A stretch of 64,000 nt of DNA, from contig NZ_CP123897.1 in NCBI RefSeq assembly GCF_029910655.1, positions 1,178,001 through 1,242,000 on the forward strand, written 5' to 3'. This DNA is from Methylomonas sp. UP202 (GTDB lineage Bacteria > Pseudomonadota > Gammaproteobacteria > Methylococcales > Methylomonadaceae). The position numbers and the translations under genes were made by a program. This document shows, in pieces, positions 26,756 to 35,888 of the stretch (its first letter is position 1; every line of letters starts with the position of its first letter). The notes below the pieces were generated by a model that saw only the letters and a program-made list of their open reading frames with translations, had not been told where the DNA came from and searched no databases.

Positions 26756-28270
26756 ATGTTTGGATGGTTTGAAAATCCTAGATTACGCGGCGGCGTCCAT
26801 GCCGAAGAGCATAAGAGCGAAACGGCGAAGCTGAGTATCGCCAGCGGCTTTCCGATTCCGAAAAAGCTCTACATTCCGGTGCAGCAGCACGTCGGCAAGC
26901 CCGCCGAGCCAGTCGTCAAGGTCGGCGAAAGAATTCTAAAGGGTCAACTACTGGCCTATAGTCAAGGCACCATTTCGGCGCCGGTTCATGCACCAACATC
27001 GGGCGTTGTCGCCGACGTGAAAGATTTTCCGGCGCCGCATCCGTCCGCGTTGCCGATTCGAACCGTTGTCATCGAAAGCGACGGACAGGACGAATGGGCG
27101 CCGCTGGAAGTGCCCGACGATCCGTTTGAACTTGATGCGGAAACGATTTGCGCGATGGTCGGCTCCGCAGGTGTGGTTGGCTTGGGCGGTGCGGTGTTTC
27201 CGTCCGCCGTTAAACTCAGTCTGGGCCGAAAAAGCAAAATTCATACATTGTTGATCAATGCTGGCGAATGCGAGCCCTACCTGACCTGCGACGATAGGTT
27301 GATGCAGGAAAAAGCCGACGAAATTGTCGCCGGTATCCGCCTGATGCTGCGCGGCATGGGGGCGCCCAAAGCGATGGTCGGTATCGAGGACAATAAGCCG
27401 GCCGCGTATCAGGCCATGCGCGATGCTTGCCGGGATTATCCGAATATCGTGGTATCTCAAGTCCCGACCCGCTACCCGATGGGCTGGGACCGGCAGATGC
27501 TGCGTTATCTGACCGGTCAGGAAATTCCGGCCGATGGCCGAGCCGCCGATATTGGCGTCGTGGTTCACAACGTGGCGACCGCCCACGCCGTTTACAAAGC
27601 GATTTGTCTGGGTCAGCCGTTAATTTCCAGGGTGGTTACCGTATCCGGTGCCGCCGTTGCCCAACCTCGCAACGTCGAAGTGCCGATCGGCACCTTGATG
27701 TCGGAAGTGCTGGCGTTCTGCGATTGGGATAAAACCAAAATGGCCCGCTTGGTGATGGGCGGGCCGATGATGGGCGATGCGCTGCCTATCGCCGACGTAC
27801 CGGTAGTCAAGGCGTGCAATGGTATTTTGGCTCTAACGGCCGCCGAAATCGAAGAACCCGAAGTGCAACCGTGCATTCGCTGCTCGAGTTGCGTCACGGC
27901 TTGCCCGGTGGGTTTGCTGCCGTTGGAAATGGCTAGCCGGATCAAGGTTAACCAACTCGATGCCGCGGTCGATCTGGGCTTGAAGGATTGCATCAGTTGC
28001 GGCAGCTGTTCCTATGTTTGTCCTTCGAATATCCCGCTCGTGCATTACTTCAAATTCGCGTCCGGCGAACTGGTCAAGCGCCAGCAGGCCGATCACAAGT
28101 CGGAACAAACCAAACGTCTGATCGACGAACGCAATCAGCGAATGGAGCGCATCCGTCTGGAAGCCGAAGCCGAGGCGCAACGTGCTCAGGAAGCCCGCGC
28201 CGCCCGTTTGGCCGCTCAACAAGCGCAGCAGGCACAACAAGCCCAGGCGAAAGCGGAGGAAACCGTATGA
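26756..28270 (+). CDS. rnfC: NADH-binding subunit RnfC
   Basis: A 504-residue peripheral subunit with NADH/FMN-binding Rossmann and SLBB-like domains (residues about 40-350; LINAGECEPYLTCDDRLM) and two 4Fe-4S motifs (CIRCSSCVTACPVG and CISCGSCSYVCPS). The C-terminus is a charged, Ala/Gln-rich tail, as often seen in gammaproteobacterial RnfC. ATG 26756 follows AAGGAAAA closely; a longer frame would run into rnfB. It overlaps rnfD by ATGA. Confidence 0.95.
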   Translation: MFGWFENPRLRGGVHAEEHKSETAKLSIASGFPIPKKLYIPVQQHVGKPAEPVVKVGERILKGQLLAYSQGTISAPVHAPTSGVVADVKDFPAPHPSALPIRTVVIESDGQDEWAPLEVPDDPFELDAETICAMVGSAGVVGLGGAVFPSAVKLSLGRKSKIHTLLINAGECEPYLTCDDRLMQEKADEIVAGIRLMLRGMGAPKAMVGIEDNKPAAYQAMRDACRDYPNIVVSQVPTRYPMGWDRQMLRYLTGQEIPADGRAADIGVVVHNVATAHAVYKAICLGQPLISRVVTVSGAAVAQPRNVEVPIGTLMSEVLAFCDWDKTKMARLVMGGPMMGDALPIADVPVVKACNGILALTAAEIEEPEVQPCIRCSSCVTACPVGLLPLEMASRIKVNQLDAAVDLGLKDCISCGSCSYVCPSNIPLVHYFKFASGELVKRQQADHKSEQTKRLIDERNQRMERIRLEAEAEAQRAQEARAARLAAQQAQQAQQAQAKAEETV

Positions 28271-29328
28271 GTGTAAAACCGGTTAGTGGTCCTCACGTAC
28301 TGGCTACCCGCCGTTCCGATCAGATCATGCGTCTGGTGATTCTGGCGATGGCACCGTCCGTAGGTTTCGGCGTGTTGCTATTCGGTTGGCCGGCCTTGTA
28401 TTTGCTGGTTGTCACGGTCTTCTCGGCGCTGGCCTTCGAAGCGTTCTGCCTGAAATTGAAAGGCGTCGCGGCCGGACCCTATTTGCGCGACGGCTCCGCG
28501 ATCGTCTCCGGCCTGCTGGTGGCGATGACCTTGCCGCCGTGGGCGCCCTGGTGGATAGGCGTCGTCGGTGCCGGTATCGCCATTGTGTTGGGTAAGCATG
28601 TCTATGGCGGTCTGGGACAAAATTTATTTAATCCGGCGATGCTGGCCAGGGTGGCCTTGCTGATTTCATTTCCGATCGAAATGACGACGTGGGCGAACGT
28701 ATCGCCGCTGTTCACCGGGCCTGGCGTGTTCGACAGCTTCGCTATCACATTTTCGGGCTTGAGCAACGCCGATGCGGTAACCGGTGCGACCACGCTGGGC
28801 CTGGTCAAGACCGAATTTTCACAAGGCCACGTATTACCCGGCATATTGAACGACTATTCCGGCTTCTTGGCGATGTTGGGTTGGGAGCGCGGCAGTCTCG
28901 GCGAAACTTCGACGCTGTTGATTCTCGGCGGCGGCCTGTGGCTAATGCGGCAGGGCGTGATCCAGTGGCATATCCCGGTTTCGTTGTTGGCGACGATTTT
29001 CCTGCTGTCCTCCGGCTTTCATTTGTGGGACGCCAAACATTACTTGAGTCCGTGGGTGCATTTGAATTCCGGCGCGGTCATGCTAGTGGCCTTCTTTATC
29101 GCTACCGATTACGTGACCTCGCCGAATACGCCGCAAGGACAGGTGATCTTCGGCGCCGGCTGCGGCTTGTTGATATTCGTAATTCGTTCCTGGGGTGGTT
29201 ATCCCGAGGGTACCGGTTTTGCCATTTTACTGATGAACGCCGTGACTCCATTGATCGATCATTACATTCGGCCGCGTATTTACGGACGTTACCGTAGCGG
29301 TAAACCGCTAGACATTTCCAATTCCTGA
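28267..29328 (+). CDS. rnfD: Membrane flavoprotein subunit RnfD
   Basis: A 353-residue membrane subunit with about nine to ten helices. The covalent FMN attachment motif lies in AVTGATTLG (the Thr before the T-L). ATG 28267 overlaps the rnfC stop (ATGA), pointing to translational coupling; longer in-frame starts lie inside rnfC and are rejected. rnfG starts 8 bases after its stop. Confidence 0.95.
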   Translation: MSVKPVSGPHVLATRRSDQIMRLVILAMAPSVGFGVLLFGWPALYLLVVTVFSALAFEAFCLKLKGVAAGPYLRDGSAIVSGLLVAMTLPPWAPWWIGVVGAGIAIVLGKHVYGGLGQNLFNPAMLARVALLISFPIEMTTWANVSPLFTGPGVFDSFAITFSGLSNADAVTGATTLGLVKTEFSQGHVLPGILNDYSGFLAMLGWERGSLGETSTLLILGGGLWLMRQGVIQWHIPVSLLATIFLLSSGFHLWDAKHYLSPWVHLNSGAVMLVAFFIATDYVTSPNTPQGQVIFGAGCGLLIFVIRSWGGYPEGTGFAILLMNAVTPLIDHYIRPRIYGRYRSGKPLDISNS

Positions 29329-29336
29329 GATTGCCG

Positions 29337-30074
29337 ATGAGTTCCGATCCCGTGCAAAAACAAGCGGCTGGCGGCGAAGCGCTAGCGGCGGCGATTTCCG
29401 CCGGCAAAACGCTGAAACGTAAGCTGGCGGTCTGGCTGGAGCCCGAGAATTTGCAGGCATTGCGGCCGCAATTGCAATTTCAGGCCGGCGTTTTGGCGGG
29501 TTTCGCGTTACTGGCGGCGCTGTTGCTGGGCTTGGCCGATCTGGCCACCCGAGGCGTGATCGCGTTACGCTTGCAGGAAGACTTGCAGGCCAATTTGGCT
29601 CAGGTGGTGCCGGCCGATTTGCACGACAATAACTTGTTGGAAGATAGCGTGATGTTGGATTCCGCCGATGCGAATCTGGGCTCGCCGCAAACGCAGGTGT
29701 ATCTGGCCAAGAAAGCCGGCGCGGTCAACGCGGTGTGTTTCAAGCTGATCGCGCCGGACGGATATGCGGGACCGATCAGTCTGGTCATGGGTGTGGACCG
29801 AAACGGCGAAATTCTGGGCGTGCGGGTGATCGCCCACGTCGAAACGCCGGGTCTCGGCGACAAAATCGAAATTACCAAATCCAAGTGGGCCTTGTCTTTC
29901 GACGGCAAATCGCTGGATAACCTGACCGTCGAACAATGGGCGGTCAAGAAGGACGGCGGGGTGTTCGATCAATTCAGCGGCGCGACCATCACGCCGCGTA
30001 AAGTCGTGCAAGCCATTCGGCGCGGTCTGGAATTCTATCGCGTCCATCAAGCCGAACTGCTGGCCGCGGAATAG
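29337..30074 (+). CDS. rnfG: Flavoprotein subunit RnfG
   Basis: A 245-residue protein with one N-terminal membrane helix (about 45-70) and a periplasmic FMN-binding domain; FMN is linked to the Thr of SGATIT (residues about 217-222). The rnf order ABCDGE is the standard one. ATG 29337 is preferred to the TTG two codons upstream. Confidence 0.94.
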   Translation: MSSDPVQKQAAGGEALAAAISAGKTLKRKLAVWLEPENLQALRPQLQFQAGVLAGFALLAALLLGLADLATRGVIALRLQEDLQANLAQVVPADLHDNNLLEDSVMLDSADANLGSPQTQVYLAKKAGAVNAVCFKLIAPDGYAGPISLVMGVDRNGEILGVRVIAHVETPGLGDKIEITKSKWALSFDGKSLDNLTVEQWAVKKDGGVFDQFSGATITPRKVVQAIRRGLEFYRVHQAELLAAE

Positions 30075-30115
30075 CCGCATCCTGGTAAACCACGTTTTCG
30101 TTTCGGAGTGTATCC

Positions 30116-30820
30116 ATGAATCTCTCGATATTGTTTTCCGAGCCCTACCGCAAAATCGCCAAAGACGGCTTGTGGGACAACAACGTCGTATTGACCCAGA
30201 ATTTGGCCTTGTGTCCGCTGCTGGCGGTGACCGGTACCGCGACCAACGGGCTGGGCATGGGTTTAGCGACGATGGTGGTGATGCTGGCGTCCAATGCCGC
30301 AGTGTCGGCCAGCCGGCATTTGATTCCGGCCGAAATTCGGATTCCGATCTTCGTGTTGTTGATCGCGGCGCTGGTGACCTTGGTCGATTTGTTTCTGAAC
30401 GCCTGGATGCACGAGTTGCATAAGGTGCTCGGTTTGTTTATTCCGCTGATCGTTACCAACTGCGTCATTTTGGGCCGGGCCGAAGCCTTCGCCTCCAAGC
30501 AGGAAGTGTTGCCGTCGATGTGGGACGGCTTGATGATGGGCGTTGGCTTCACCGCCGCGATGGTGGTGCTCGGCGCGATGCGGGAGATCAGTTCGGCGGG
30601 TACCTTGTTCGCGAATGCGTCGGTATTGCTCGGCGAAAGTTTTCAATTTCTGGAAACCGTGTTGATTCCGGAATACAAAGGTTTTCTGCTGATGGCGCTA
30701 CCGCCGGGCGGATTCATCATGTTGGGATTCATGGTGGCCTTGAAGCGACTGTTCGATCGCAAGGCCGCCGAAAAACCGGTCCAACCGGCCGCGCCGATCG
30801 AAGCAGCCGTCGTCGAATAA
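30116..30820 (+). CDS. rnfE: Electron transport complex subunit RnfE
   Basis: A 234-residue six-helix membrane protein related to RnfA, with the paired signatures TQNLALCPLLAVTGTA and IVTNCVILGRAEAFA. It forms the membrane core with RnfA. A short Pro/Ala-rich cytoplasmic tail follows. RBS GGAG is just upstream; rnfH follows 12 bases later. Confidence 0.95.
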   Translation: MNLSILFSEPYRKIAKDGLWDNNVVLTQNLALCPLLAVTGTATNGLGMGLATMVVMLASNAAVSASRHLIPAEIRIPIFVLLIAALVTLVDLFLNAWMHELHKVLGLFIPLIVTNCVILGRAEAFASKQEVLPSMWDGLMMGVGFTAAMVVLGAMREISSAGTLFANASVLLGESFQFLETVLIPEYKGFLLMALPPGGFIMLGFMVALKRLFDRKAAEKPVQPAAPIEAAVVE

Positions 30821-30832
30821 CCGAGGTCAACG

Positions 30833-31096
30833 ATGAACGTAGGAGTTTGTTACGCTCAAGCGGACCGGCAAATCTGGATGCGTCTGGAAGTGCCGGAAGG
30901 TAGTACCATCGCCGAGGCGATAGAATTATCCGGTGTTTTGAGCCAGTACCCGGAAATCGATCTGGAAACGCAAAAGGTCGGGATCTTCGGCAAACTGGCC
31001 AAGCTCGATACCGTGGTCAAGGAAGGCGACCGGGTGGAAATCTATCGCAAAATTACCGCCGATCCCAATCAAGTTCAGCGGCGCCGGGTGGCTTAG
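30833..31096 (+). CDS. rnfH: RnfH family protein
   Basis: An 87-residue small beta-grasp (ubiquitin-like) protein. The pattern EVPEGSTIAEAIELSG and KVGIFGKLAKLDTVVKEGDR is typical of RnfH, which is needed with Rnf in some diazotrophs, though its molecular role is unsettled. Its place at the end of rnfABCDGE supports the name. bfd follows 2 bases later. Confidence 0.93.
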   Translation: MNVGVCYAQADRQIWMRLEVPEGSTIAEAIELSGVLSQYPEIDLETQKVGIFGKLAKLDTVVKEGDRVEIYRKITADPNQVQRRRVA

Positions 31097-31098
31097 CC

Positions 31099-31302
31099 AT
31101 GTACGTCTGCGTTTGTAAGGCATTTACCGAACGCCAGCTTGATGCGGCAATCGCCAGTGGAGTATCCTCGCGTAAACAATTAACCAATTGTTTCGGGGTC
31201 GGCGGCGAATGCGGTAAGTGCAACCGGGAGCTTTCGCAACGATTGCTCGGCAAAGCATCTTCCGGCTGTTCATCCAGCATCCATGCCGCGACCAATCATT
31301 AA
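31099..31302 (+). CDS. bfd: Bacterioferritin-associated ferredoxin
   Basis: A 67-residue [2Fe-2S] protein with the four ligand Cys in the Bfd pattern: YVCVC near the start and ECGKC in the middle. Bfd gives electrons to bacterioferritin so that stored iron is released. It is 2 bases after rnfH and 23 bases before bfr, so it should be expressed from the NifA-controlled rnf promoter. The C-terminus is Ser/His-rich and slightly longer than usual. Confidence 0.92.
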   Translation: MYVCVCKAFTERQLDAAIASGVSSRKQLTNCFGVGGECGKCNRELSQRLLGKASSGCSSSIHAATNH

Positions 31303-31325
31303 AACGAATCACCGGGAGAATCGAC

Positions 31326-31790
31326 ATGCAAGGCGATAAAAAAGTCATCGAGTTTTTAAACAAAGTGTTGGAAAACGAACTGACCGCGATCAACCAGTAT
31401 TTTTTGCACGCGCGGATGTTCAAGAATTGGGGTTTGCACAAACTCAACGAAAAGGAATATCACGAATCCATCGACGAAATGAAACATGCCGATCGCTTGA
31501 TAGAGCGGGTGTTGTTTCTGGAAGGATTGCCCAATCTGCAAAGCTTGGGGCGCTTGATGATCGGTGAGAATCCCAAGGAAATGCTGGAATGCGATCTTAA
31601 ACTGGAACAACTGGCGTTGCCGTTGTTGAAGGAAGCGATTGCCTATTGCGAGTCGGTGGCCGACTACATTTCGCGCGAATTGTTGGAGCATATTCTGGAA
31701 AGCGAGGAAGAACATATCGATTGGCTGGAAACCCAGCTGGATTTGATCGAAAAACTCGGCATTCAAAATTACCTGCAATCGCAGATGTAA
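31326..31790 (+). CDS. bfr: Bacterioferritin
   Basis: A 154-residue ferritin-fold heme protein that forms a 24-mer iron store. Ferroxidase ligands are visible: Glu in [10 protein letters not shown], Glu/His around DEMKHAD, Glu in DLKLEQ, and Glu/His in [10 protein letters not shown]. The Met of DEMKHAD is the heme ligand. ATG 31326 ([11 protein letters not shown]) is the conserved start. As the last gene of the rnf operon it would supply iron for nitrogenase cofactors (inference). Confidence 0.95.
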   Translation: MQGDKKVIEFLNKVLENELTAINQYFLHARMFKNWGLHKLNEKEYHESIDEMKHADRLIERVLFLEGLPNLQSLGRLMIGENPKEMLECDLKLEQLALPLLKEAIAYCESVADYISRELLEHILESEEEHIDWLETQLDLIEKLGIQNYLQSQM

Positions 31791-32116
31791 TCCCTATTTC
31801 GCCTCTTCCATCCGACCGCCTCCGCGTGGCTGTATGGAAGGGGCCAAGCTTCGTCTTCTCACGTTATCTTCTTTCGAACGTCCCGTTCGCGTAAAACCGG
31901 GTACCGATGGTGTTGGTATTCCTCGCCCATTTTTTCCGAATACCTTGCTGACAGCGGGCCGCGTCAATGCTATTTTCCCCCGCGCCAAGCAGAATCGTCG
32001 GTTTCTCGCTAAAATGACAGCTTGATTCTCTACCGGCCGGACCAACGAACGACACGCATGGCTTGTCCGACGTCCAAGGCCAACGATCGCCAGTTCGGTG
32101 CCCACTGAAAGGATTT
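31791..32116. other. Intergenic stretch, no gene recognised
   Basis: Lies between bfr and the second sigma-54 activator gene. A small palindrome GAACGTCCCGTTCG is seen near 31877. No terminator with a T-run and no -24/-12 promoter was found. AAAGGA at 32108-32113 is the ribosome binding site of the next gene. Confidence 0.4.
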
Positions 32117-33418
32117 ATGCTGCAAAACGCCTTTACGCTCGAATCATTGCTGGAGACTCACGATCTGCCGTTCGTGATCATCAATGCCGATTTAAGGATC
32201 GTCGCGGTGAATCGCGCTTGGGAATTAAGTTTTGGCGTCGATAGGCAGCAGCAGGTTGGTCGGCCCTGTTGCGCCGATAGCGGTCGCTGCCGCCACCGGC
32301 AATTGTTTCAGTCCTTGGAAGGTTACGCGGGCGTTCATGGCGGTGTCGGTACCGTTCCGCCCGAGCTGTCGTTCAATGTGAGGGGATTTCCGCTGTTGGA
32401 TGCCGATGGCACGCTGTATTTGGGTGAAACCCTGGCTCCGATCAGCAAGCCGACCGGTGCTTACAGCGGGCCGACGATGATAGGCCAGTCGGCGGCGTTT
32501 ACCCGCTTCAAATCCACGTTGTTGCAAGCCGCCGTCAGCCAGGCGCCGGTGATGTTGTTGGGCGAAACCGGTACCGGCAAGGAATTGGCGGCCGAATTCG
32601 TGCATCGCCAATCGCCGCGCGCCGACGCGGATTTCGTCATTGTCGACTGCACGATACTGGGCGAGGATTTATTCGAAAGCGAATTGTTCGGCCACGAGAA
32701 AGGCGCGTTTACCGGCGCCGCCGTCGCCAAAAAAGGCCTGTTCGAACTGGCCAACGGTGGAACCTTGTTTCTCGATGAAATCGGGGATCTGCCGTTGTCG
32801 CAGCAACCCAAATTGCTCCGAGCCTTGGAAAGCGGCCAGTTTCGCCGGGTCGGCGGAACGACCATGTTGAAGTCGGACGTGCGTATCGTCTGCGCCACGC
32901 ACCGTAATTTGGCCGATATGGTTAAAGCGGGTCGGTTTCGCGAGGACTTGTTTTACCGGCTTTCGGTGTTTCCGGTGGACGTGCCGCGCCTGCGCGACCG
33001 CAAACAGGATCTGCCGGTGTTGATCGATTTTTTTCTGGAGCAGCTCGGCGGTCGCGACGGCCGTACTTATCGGCTGAACCAGCCGGCTTTAATCAAATTG
33101 CTGCAGTACGGATGGCCGGGTAATATTCGCGAATTGCGCAATTGCTTGCAGCTCGCCGCCGGCTTGTCGCAAAACGGCGTGGTCTCGGAGGCTTGCGTGC
33201 ATTTCATGCAGCCGCTGAACCAAGCGGCCGTAGTCGAAGCGACGGTCGCGGCAACGCCGGAGCGCAAGCCCTGTTTGAACAGTTTGGCGGAATTGGAAGC
33301 CGATTTCATCAACAGCCTGATCGTCAAATATCAAGGCAACCGCAAGTTGATCGCCGCCGAAATGAACATCAGCGAGCGCACGCTTTATCGCAAACTAAAC
33401 CGTTTGAATTTGAATTAG
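32117..33418 (+). CDS. Sigma-54-dependent activator with Cys-containing PAS domain
   Basis: A 433-residue enhancer-binding protein. The N-terminal PAS-like domain (about 10-110) includes a Cys cluster GRPCCADSGRCRHR that could bind metal or sense redox state (inference). The AAA+ domain follows with GETGTGKE, the intact GAFTGA loop in ESELFGHEKGAFTGA and Walker B GGTLFLDEIG. The Fis-type HTH lies at the end (NISERTLYRKLNRL). ATG 32117 has AAAGGA upstream. The HDOD gene follows 18 bases later. Targets are unknown; the oxidase cluster starting at 34.4 kb and nif genes are candidates. Confidence 0.85.
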   Translation: MLQNAFTLESLLETHDLPFVIINADLRIVAVNRAWELSFGVDRQQQVGRPCCADSGRCRHRQLFQSLEGYAGVHGGVGTVPPELSFNVRGFPLLDADGTLYLGETLAPISKPTGAYSGPTMIGQSAAFTRFKSTLLQAAVSQAPVMLLGETGTGKELAAEFVHRQSPRADADFVIVDCTILGEDLFESELFGHEKGAFTGAAVAKKGLFELANGGTLFLDEIGDLPLSQQPKLLRALESGQFRRVGGTTMLKSDVRIVCATHRNLADMVKAGRFREDLFYRLSVFPVDVPRLRDRKQDLPVLIDFFLEQLGGRDGRTYRLNQPALIKLLQYGWPGNIRELRNCLQLAAGLSQNGVVSEACVHFMQPLNQAAVVEATVAATPERKPCLNSLAELEADFINSLIVKYQGNRKLIAAEMNISERTLYRKLNRLNLN

Positions 33419-33436
33419 GTCGCGGAGCATATCGTT

Positions 33437-34360
33437 ATGGAAGCCAATCTTATCAACTGGACCTTAACCAGCATCAGCCCGCAACGCAACGGATTCACGC
33501 CGCCGCGCGACATGCGGGAGACCGTGGCTCAAATCAAGGCCTTGCCGCCGTTGCCGGGTAGCGCGATGCGTATCTTGAAACTGACTTCGGACCCGCATGC
33601 CGACGCCGCCAAGTTGGCGGAAATCATCGAGCTTGATCCTTTGTTGACCGCTCAGATCATACGCTGGGCCAGTTCGGCCCTGTACGGTTACCGCGGCAAG
33701 ATCACGTCGGTGCATGATGCGATAACCCGGGTGCTGGGTTTCGACTTTGTCATGGATCTGGCCTTGGGCTTAGCCGTATTGGCGCCGTTGAAAGCGCCCA
33801 AGGACGGGCCGATCGGCACCCGGATGTTTTGGACGCATGCGCTGGCCAGTACTCAGTTGATGGCCAAATTAGCAGCGGCGATGCCGGAGCCGAGTCGGCC
33901 GTCGACGCAAGCCTTGTTTTTGGCGGCGCTGATGCACAACATTGGTTTTCCTCTGCTGGGCCACCGTTTTCCGGACGAATTCGCCTATTTGAGCGGTTTG
34001 ATCGCCGCTAACCCGACCTTGGTGGTATTTCACCTGGAAAACTTCGCGTTCGGCGTCAATCACGCCGAAATAGGGGCGTGGCTAATGAACGATTGGTCGA
34101 TGCCCCGATTGGTAACCGACATCGTTTATCATCACCACAACCCTTGTTACCGAGGCGACAATTACATGCTGAATTTGCTGACTTTCGCAAACGACAGCTT
34201 GCTCGGCGAACTTGGGATAGGCGATGCCGCCAATCAGACCTGTTCGGAGCAGGCGCTCGAGCAGTTGGGCCTGACGCAGGACGCGTGCCGGGAAGTACTG
34301 GACAGGCTGAATGACGATCTGGCCAAGGTCGTCGCCACCGCCGAACAGCTGACCGAATAA
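33437..34360 (+). CDS. HDOD domain signalling protein
   Basis: A 307-residue protein built around an HDOD domain (residues about 30-230), a degenerate HD phosphohydrolase relative used in signalling. The segments LPPLPGSAMRILKLTSDP, LAEIIELDPLLTAQIIRWA and the loop around ALMHNIGFPLLG are typical. The metal-binding HD pair is HN in LMHNIG, so it is probably not catalytic. It likely shares an operon with the sigma-54 activator (18-base gap) and ends 10 bases before the convergent oxidase operon. Confidence 0.85.
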   Translation: MEANLINWTLTSISPQRNGFTPPRDMRETVAQIKALPPLPGSAMRILKLTSDPHADAAKLAEIIELDPLLTAQIIRWASSALYGYRGKITSVHDAITRVLGFDFVMDLALGLAVLAPLKAPKDGPIGTRMFWTHALASTQLMAKLAAAMPEPSRPSTQALFLAALMHNIGFPLLGHRFPDEFAYLSGLIAANPTLVVFHLENFAFGVNHAEIGAWLMNDWSMPRLVTDIVYHHHNPCYRGDNYMLNLLTFANDSLLGELGIGDAANQTCSEQALEQLGLTQDACREVLDRLNDDLAKVVATAEQLTE

Positions 34361-34370
34361 GCTCGCGCCA

Positions 34371-35159
34371 CTAGTCGCGCATGACCGCGTTGCGGCGGTC
34401 CTTGCGTTTCAACACGCCGCCCAATATCCACATTTGGTACATCGATACTGTCCACATGAACGCGAACGCCACGCCGAGGCCGGCACCGGCGAGAATCACC
34501 AGTAGCGCGAAATGCGGATTAAGCTTGGTCAACCACCAGGATGCGATGTCGATCAGTAAAAACAAATACGGCATCACCACGGCCGGATATTTGTACTTAC
34601 AAGGCACGCCGGTACTGAAGCTGAAAATAATACCGACGAACATGAAGATAAAACTGATCCCAAACAGGTGGATGTGCGAAATGCGTATCAGCGATTGAAA
34701 CGTGGCGCCTTCATTGGAAGCGGCCAGTTTCTTTAAATTGTCGAATCGGCCGAAGTCCGGCAACGAGCCGGCGGAGGCGTTGTGGCACATCAAGCAGCGG
34801 GTCTCGACAATCGGCTTGATGTCCCGATCGTAAGTCGCTTCCTCGGCGCCGTCCCGCACCCACTGGATGATTTTGAAGCGTTCCTGGTCGGGGGCGTTGT
34901 ACTTCATCGAACCGTTCAGTTTCGATTCCAACACCGAACCGGAGCGGTCGCCGTAATAGCTGTAGACGATGTCGTCCAACGACAGGCCGAATTTGCCGTC
35001 GGCCATCCCGTGAGTGAACAGGATTTGAATCAGCGCCATCAGATAACCGGCGCCGACCGTGGTCAGATAACCGCTGAACAGCAGTTTGATCGAGGTGCCG
35101 AAGCTGATCAGATTGATGCCTTTACCGGCGCGGTCGAGAGTAGGTGGATCGCAGTTCAT
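34371..35159 (-). CDS. Membrane protein with one c-type heme site
   Basis: A 262-residue membrane protein with helices near residues 20-50, 150-180 and 190-255. It has a single CxxCH heme motif (RCLMCHNAS, about 126-132) in an extracytoplasmic loop. It is the last gene of the oxidase operon, 76 bases after the diheme cytochrome. Proteins of this type are found beside B-family oxidases, but I know no defined function; electron entry to the oxidase is an inference. Confidence 0.65.
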   Translation of the reverse strand: MNCDPPTLDRAGKGINLISFGTSIKLLFSGYLTTVGAGYLMALIQILFTHGMADGKFGLSLDDIVYSYYGDRSGSVLESKLNGSMKYNAPDQERFKIIQWVRDGAEEATYDRDIKPIVETRCLMCHNASAGSLPDFGRFDNLKKLAASNEGATFQSLIRISHIHLFGISFIFMFVGIIFSFSTGVPCKYKYPAVVMPYLFLLIDIASWWLTKLNPHFALLVILAGAGLGVAFAFMWTVSMYQMWILGGVLKRKDRRNAVMRD

Positions 35160-35235
35160 GGCGCAATTCCGAGGCTAAACGAAAATACCGTCCGGCGCGT
35201 GAGCGCCGAACGGGCGAGGGCGATTTTCGCGCTCG

Positions 35236-35886
35236 CTATTGTTGACTATTCTGGTAGTACAAGCCAAGCGCCTCGATCTCGGAGTCGCTTAAGGTCTCGG
35301 CCAGAATCCGCATCCTGGCGTAGATGTCGTTGTGGCGTTCGCCGGATTTAAAGGCGCGCAAGCTGGCGGCCAGATAATCCTCGCTTTGGCCGGACAACGC
35401 CGGAACGTCCTGCGCTTGCCCCTTGCCGTCGGTGCCGTGGCAAACTTCGCACGGCGGCAATAAGCGCTGCTTGTCGCCACGCTTGACCAAGTTTTCGGCG
35501 GTCGGGTAGGCGTCTTTCGCGTTCGCCGACAAAATCGCCGCAGGTCGAGTCGAAAACCACGCCGCCAAATCGGCAGCGTCTCGCGGCGTTAGGCCTTTGG
35601 CGATACCGTTCATCAGTGGATTTTGCCGGCTGCCGTCGCGGTAGTCTTGCAGTTGTTTGAATAAATAAGTCGGCAATTGGCCGGCGAGCGAGGGGTAGGT
35701 CGGCACGGCGCTGATGCCTTGCTCGCCGTGGCAGGCGGCGCAGGCTTGCGCCAGTTCCCGGCCTTTTTGCGGATTGCCGGATTCAACCAAGCTCAATTGC
35801 TCGGCGGTCCACGCCAGTTTCGACGAGGGTTCGGCGCAAACCAGAGCGGGTGTCAGTACTGCGATCAAGCGGATTAGGTTTTTCAT
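35236..35886 (-). CDS. Diheme cytochrome c (c4-like)
   Basis: A 216-residue exported cytochrome with a signal peptide (residues 1-18, ending VCA) and two CxxCH heme sites: CAACHG near residue 50 and CEVCHG near 147. Each sits in a class I cytochrome c domain with a later Met ligand. The two-domain layout matches cytochrome c4, a soluble or loosely bound donor to terminal oxidases. The start at 35886 lies 2 bases after the subunit I stop; a longer frame to 36084 overlaps subunit I and is rejected. Confidence 0.88.
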   Translation of the reverse strand: MKNLIRLIAVLTPALVCAEPSSKLAWTAEQLSLVESGNPQKGRELAQACAACHGEQGISAVPTYPSLAGQLPTYLFKQLQDYRDGSRQNPLMNGIAKGLTPRDAADLAAWFSTRPAAILSANAKDAYPTAENLVKRGDKQRLLPPCEVCHGTDGKGQAQDVPALSGQSEDYLAASLRAFKSGERHNDIYARMRILAETLSDSEIEALGLYYQNSQQ

Positions 35887-35888
35887 GA

